A DNA stretch of 64,000 bases from Paenibacillus sp. 1_12 (lineage in GTDB: Bacteria > Bacillota > Bacilli > Paenibacillales > NBRC-103111): the NCBI RefSeq assembly GCF_900114475.1, contig NZ_FOTE01000003.1, positions 412,667 through 476,666 of the forward strand, in the 5' to 3' direction. Positions within the stretch are counted from its first letter, which is position 1, and every line of letters starts with the position of its first letter. Under the pieces are notes generated by a model, which was not told the DNA's origin, ran no database searches, and worked only from the letters and a program-made list of their open reading frames with translations. A program made the translations under genes and the position numbers. Below, in pieces: positions 60,944 to 64,000 of this stretch.

Positions 60944-61072
60944 ATGGCAAAAAACAAAAATAAGAAGCAACAAAATGATACCGAATTTTCAGAAGAAGTT
61001 GTAGCCAAAAATGCTAAGCAAACAGCTGCAGGTTCTCCAAGTGAAGGTGCTAATTCGAAAAATAAATACTAA
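60944..61072 (+). CDS. 42-residue SASP-like basic peptide
   Basis: ATG 60944 has GGGGAGGTGATC 6 bp upstream. The 42-residue product begins MAKNKNKKQQND, continues TEFSEEVVAKNAKQTAAG and ends in SKNKY. The segment EFSEE..AKNAKQ recalls gamma-type small acid-soluble spore proteins (ExxSE-x-QAxK repeats), but the match is by eye and short. Amino-acid composition (Lys, Gln, Asn, Ala) also fits SASPs. A strong terminator follows, so it is monocistronic. Confidence 0.6.
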   Translation: MAKNKNKKQQNDTEFSEEVVAKNAKQTAAGSPSEGANSKNKY

Positions 61073-61103
61073 CATTGAGCTTGTGGAAAATGGTGTTGCA
61101 AGG

Positions 61104-61135
61104 AGTCGGCAGGGTTAGCTTGCCGGCTTTTTTGC
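61104..61135 (+). terminator. Intrinsic terminator
   Basis: GTCGGCA pairs with TTGCCGGC around GGGTTAGC, then TTTTTT. Confidence 0.85.
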
Positions 61136-61262
61136 TGTATATAGACGTTTAGAGCAGTTTTGAAAAGATGGATCTCAAAAAAAGAGGTTTTCAAAGCTAA
61201 ATATTTAGTGTAATATAACTGTATTGTAAAGAAAGTTAACATGTGAAGACAGGTGGTATACC

Positions 61263-61640
61263 GTGATTGATGCTATGTTAATAGGGAGTTCGATTCCGAT
61301 GATTCAACGAAAAGCAGCCGAGGTTTACCCCTTTTTAGAGTCATATGTCGCTCGTAAGGAAAGTCAAATTGCAGAAATTGAACAAATCATTGATCGATAT
61401 GAGAAAAAAAGGCTTATGGAAGAAAGGAGCTATCAATCCATGTCACCTTTACGTCGGATGTTTACGGGGAAAAAGCCTGATCACCATGCGGCTGTGGAAT
61501 ATATCCATTACGTAAAGAGACCGATGGCTCAGATTCGACAGCTGCGTATCGAACTGGAACAAGCGAAGGCGATTATGACGGGTAGTGATCCTGGTGATTT
61601 GATCGAAATCAGCTACGATCTGGATCGGGAATTGCAATAG
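61263..61640 (+). CDS. Hypothetical protein, helical
   Basis: The 125-residue protein is mostly alpha-helical and charged: LESYVARKESQIAEIEQIIDRYEKKRLMEERSY in the first half, then QIRQLRIELEQAKAIM. No cysteine, signal or membrane segment. GTG start at 61263 after ACAGGTGGTATACC. It ends in SYDLDRELQ. No family is recognised. It stands alone between two terminators. Confidence 0.6.
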   Translation: MIDAMLIGSSIPMIQRKAAEVYPFLESYVARKESQIAEIEQIIDRYEKKRLMEERSYQSMSPLRRMFTGKKPDHHAAVEYIHYVKRPMAQIRQLRIELEQAKAIMTGSDPGDLIEISYDLDRELQ

Positions 61641-61677
61641 TTTATTATATTATATTATATATAGGTGATTATAGATA

Positions 61678-61717
61678 AAAGAGGATTCTCAAAAGTCATT
61701 TTGAGAATCCTCTTTTT
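61678..61717. terminator. Strong bidirectional terminator
   Basis: AGAGGATTCTCAAAA pairs perfectly with TTTTGAGAATCCTCT around GTCA, with A- and T-runs on both flanks. It serves the + strand helical protein gene and the - strand amt gene. Confidence 0.9.
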
Positions 61718-61737
61718 TGAGATGATGGAGTTGGATA

Positions 61738-63033
61738 TCAGCGATTGTTAGTCAGCTTGGTTAGCTCGATGAAATCATGATCCTGACTGTAAGCGGGCAC
61801 TCCGTGGATGCCTACATCCAAGCCTACTAATTCTTCATCGCGGCTGACGCGAACTGGAACGATTAATTTGATCAATTTGAAGGCGATCCAGGTTAAGCCA
61901 AAGCCCCATATGGAGACGGTAATGAGACCGAGTGTCTGAACGCCAAGGAGGCTCCAGCCGCCTCCGTAAAATAATCCGCTATAACCTTGCCCATATCCCG
62001 CTGTAAGCTCGGGTTTGGCGAAAAGACCGATGGCTAGTGTGCCAATGCTGCCGCTGACTCCATGGACGGCGAATGCTCCGACCGGATCGTCGATTCGTTT
62101 GGATTCGAGGAATTCGGTTGCGAAAACCATCGCAATACCGCATACAGAACCGATTAAAATAGCAACGATGTCGCTAACAAAAGCACAACCAGCCGTAATA
62201 CCGACAAGACCGGCTAAAGATCCGTTGATGACCATAGGAGGATCTGCTTTGCGGTAGCGGAACATCGTGAACAGGATGCAGGTTGCGCCGCCGGCTGCGG
62301 CTGATAACATGGTGGTAATGGCGATGTGACCGATTGTGGTATTCGTGGCGCTCAGTGTGCTTCCAGAGTTAAAGCCAAACCAGCCGAACCAAAGTATGAA
62401 TGCGCCAACTGAGGCTAACGGTAAATTAGAAGGCGGAACAATATTTGGGCTTCCATTATCGGAAAACTTGCCAATCCGAGGTCCTATGAATAACGCTGCA
62501 GCCAAAGCTGCGAAACCGCCTAAAGCATGAATGACGGCTGAGCCAGCAAAATCGATCATTCCGAGTTTGCCAAGCCATCCGCCGATGCTCCATACCCAAT
62601 GGCCTGCTATTGGGTAAATCAGACCGGTCATTGCAATTGTATATAAAATGTATGCGTGGAAGTTGATTCGTTCAGCAACTGCCCCTGATACAATAGAGAT
62701 AACAGCAATTACAAAGGCGCATTGGAATAGCCAATAGGTATCATGTGAGATTGTGAGCTTGATGTGTGCAAGATCGCCTCCAAGCATAAAACCGCTGGTT
62801 CCGATTAATCCAGACAAATCCTTACCGTGCATGAAAGCGAAACCAACAAAGAAAAATACGAGCGCACCGAAGGTTATGTCTACAAACACCTTCATGATAA
62901 TGCTAACTGCGTTTTTCTGTCTGACGAAACCTGCCTCCAATAAGGCGAAACCGCCTTCCATCAGTAAAATCATCGCGGCTGTGAGAACTACCCAAATGGT
63001 ATCCAATCCACTGGACAAAGTCGTTATATCCAT
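61738..63033 (-). CDS. amt: Ammonium transporter Amt
   Basis: The 431-residue membrane protein has about eleven helices and Amt signatures: MEGGFALLEAGFVRQKN near the start, HALGGFAALAAALFIG with the first pore His, and DDPVGAFAVHGVSGSIGTLAIG with the second pore His. It forms a trimeric NH4+/NH3 channel. No glnK gene is adjacent, which differs from many bacteria. GGGAGATGAAAT precedes the ATG on the minus strand. The C-terminus GLDVGIHGVPAYSQD contains the usual GLD/HG-containing tail. Confidence 0.96.
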   Translation of the reverse strand: MDITTLSSGLDTIWVVLTAAMILLMEGGFALLEAGFVRQKNAVSIIMKVFVDITFGALVFFFVGFAFMHGKDLSGLIGTSGFMLGGDLAHIKLTISHDTYWLFQCAFVIAVISIVSGAVAERINFHAYILYTIAMTGLIYPIAGHWVWSIGGWLGKLGMIDFAGSAVIHALGGFAALAAALFIGPRIGKFSDNGSPNIVPPSNLPLASVGAFILWFGWFGFNSGSTLSATNTTIGHIAITTMLSAAAGGATCILFTMFRYRKADPPMVINGSLAGLVGITAGCAFVSDIVAILIGSVCGIAMVFATEFLESKRIDDPVGAFAVHGVSGSIGTLAIGLFAKPELTAGYGQGYSGLFYGGGWSLLGVQTLGLITVSIWGFGLTWIAFKLIKLIVPVRVSRDEELVGLDVGIHGVPAYSQDHDFIELTKLTNNR

Positions 63034-63252
63034 ATCATTTCATCTCCCTATTACGTACCATCTAATCATTCGTTGCCCATAATTATACGTTTCCAATGAT
63101 ATTTATGTCAACGTATTGCGTTATATAACATGACATGATTAGATGGTTGTTTGCTGATATATAGTAAGGCTGCAGAGTTGTACATATTTTGCCCGACTGC
63201 TGCGTACTCTAACACAAAATGCGTTTTGACTATAATAAGGAGGAGTGAGCAG

Positions 63253-63669
63253 ATGATACCGATAAAATCCGTTCTAACGAACTATGAAGAACCCTTTAAT
63301 GAAGTAAGCCAACAATTACATCAATTGGAGTTCACGCTGGGAGGAAACTGGAGTTATGATCATGGTTATTTCGATCGTTATTTGGACGAGGCACATCAAG
63401 TATGGCTGCGTATTCCATTCGAAGTAACCCACGGTACTCTGGATGGTGACACGCCTGCTACAGATGCGATCATTTGCATAGGTACTCCTTTTGTACTGAA
63501 GCATGTCTATAATGATGGTTTGGATAATGAGGCGCAACTGAATGTTACTGGTGCTCTTATCAATCAATTTCAGGAGCCTATCGATAAAGATGCTCCTGTT
63601 GAAGATAAATGGGTAGCGGTGGCGAAAGATATGCTGGATCATGTGGAACGAGCTTGGAAAGTTAACTGA
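63253..63669 (+). CDS. YugN-like family protein
   Basis: The 138-residue protein starts MIPIKSVLTNYEEPFNEVSQQLHQLEFTLGGNWSYDHGYFDRYLDE, the hallmark of the YugN-like family of Bacillales. No activity is known. AAGGAGGAGTGAGCAG precedes the ATG 63253; an in-frame ATG 63151 gives 34 extra residues without a site. It is followed by a hairpin terminator. No signal, no cysteine pair. Confidence 0.85.
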   Translation: MIPIKSVLTNYEEPFNEVSQQLHQLEFTLGGNWSYDHGYFDRYLDEAHQVWLRIPFEVTHGTLDGDTPATDAIICIGTPFVLKHVYNDGLDNEAQLNVTGALINQFQEPIDKDAPVEDKWVAVAKDMLDHVERAWKVN

Positions 63670-63728
63670 GTAAACTATCCGGCATAACCCTTCTTGGAGC
63701 ATGAAATCATTTGTGATTGTATGGGCTG

Positions 63729-63766
63729 AACCTCCTATCCGAAACCAAGGATCAGGAGGTTATTTT
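63729..63766 (+). terminator. Intrinsic terminator after YugN-like gene
   Basis: AACCTCCTATCC pairs with GGATCAGGAGGTT, then ATTTT. Confidence 0.75.
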
Positions 63767-63902
63767 ATGAATGCAAATCATAGTAGGCATTTTAGGCTCT
63801 TTTTATTTTTCTTTAAGGTTTCTTTAAGGTTACGAGTCCAATATAAGAGCAAGAGCAGCAAACACATAACAATCTTAGAACCTTACCAAGGAGGGTTTTA
63901 CA

Positions 63903-64000
63903 ATGGAAGATAACAATAACAACAATAACAATGAATTTTTGCGCCGTCCAAGTGGCGAGTCCTCGAATACTTCATCCCATGATGAAGCAGAAGCGGGCCA
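63903..64000 (+). CDS. Start of a gene cut by window end
   Basis: ATG at 63903 follows AAGGAGGGTTTTACA. The 32 visible residues start MEDNNNNNNNEFLRR, followed by a Ser-rich stretch (SGESSNTSSHDEAE). Asn/Ser/Glu-rich disordered N-termini occur on Bacillales HtrA-like proteases and other membrane-anchored proteins, but no domain is visible yet. Confidence 0.55.
   Translation, partial: MEDNNNNNNNEFLRRPSGESSNTSSHDEAEAG

Noticed and set aside
63701-63913. 70-codon frame MKSFVIVWAEPP at the right end
   Set aside because: It spans the terminator of the YugN-like gene and runs into the start of the next gene; no site or family.
1-64000. tRNA or rRNA genes
   Set aside because: I saw no CCA-ended cloverleaf or rRNA-like conserved stretch; scanning by eye cannot exclude a single divergent tRNA.

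Overview
The window looks like a chromosomal segment of a spore-forming Paenibacillaceae bacterium, most likely Paenibacillus. Grounds: strong AGGAGG ribosome-binding sites, frequent TTG/GTG starts, Firmicutes-type leaders (a T-box, an S-box and a cobalamin riboswitch, each followed by an intrinsic terminator), sporulation-linked genes (Spo0E family, YtxC, a SASP-like peptide) and carbohydrate ABC transporter operons driven by large AraC-type membrane regulators. I found no tRNA, rRNA, phage, intact insertion sequence or CRISPR array.

Layout. 1-5.4 kb: end of a coiled-coil gene, cvpA, a CuA-type cupredoxin lipoprotein, a YvlD-like membrane protein and mutS2. 5.5-8.9 kb: envelope-stress-like group with PspA, a DUF350 membrane protein, a 27-residue membrane peptide, an acidic double zinc-ribbon protein and an MFS transporter. 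9-15.2 kb: cysK, a GNAT-like fragment, an Lrp regulator with an aminotransferase (AlaR/AlaT-like), a Spo0E-family protein, a UbiA prenyltransferase and a lipoprotein. 15.2-26.6 kb: a cobalamin riboswitch followed by B12 uptake (btuF, btuC, btuD) and late B12 synthesis or salvage (cobT, cobU, cbiB, cobS, a cobD-cobQ fusion, a PduO-type adenosyltransferase), ending in an rluA-type pseudouridine synthase. 26.6-37.8 kb: PilZ, an ArsC/Spx-like protein, an M50 protease, an aminotransferase, two Gfo/Idh/MocA dehydrogenases, an AraC regulator with a FhuF-like protein, a cupin, a DUF3055-type protein and ilvD. 38-45.4 kb: a pectin-fragment operon (membrane AraC regulator, two permeases, a solute-binding lipoprotein, oligogalacturonate lyase). 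45.6-54 kb: an HRDC protein, a universal stress protein, CorA, SAM-riboswitch-controlled metA-metI, an EAL protein and mqnC. 54-64 kb: GGDEF protein, ytxC and T-box thrS, a metallo-hydrolase, a 3D-domain protein, an ammonium transporter, a YugN-like protein and the start of one more gene.

The most interesting non-coding signals are two repeat families. One is a 37-40 bp hairpin unit that occurs singly or in tandem (up to five copies) immediately before the Shine-Dalgarno sequence of at least five unrelated genes. The other is a roughly 160-170 bp palindromic, MITE-like element present twice: once providing the stop codon of a small gene, and once lying between two permease genes of the pectin operon. 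Other points of note are the CobD-CobQ fusion, the free-standing CuA lipoprotein, Glu111 in MetA (predicting acetyl-CoA use), and MqnC, which points to the futalosine route to menaquinone.
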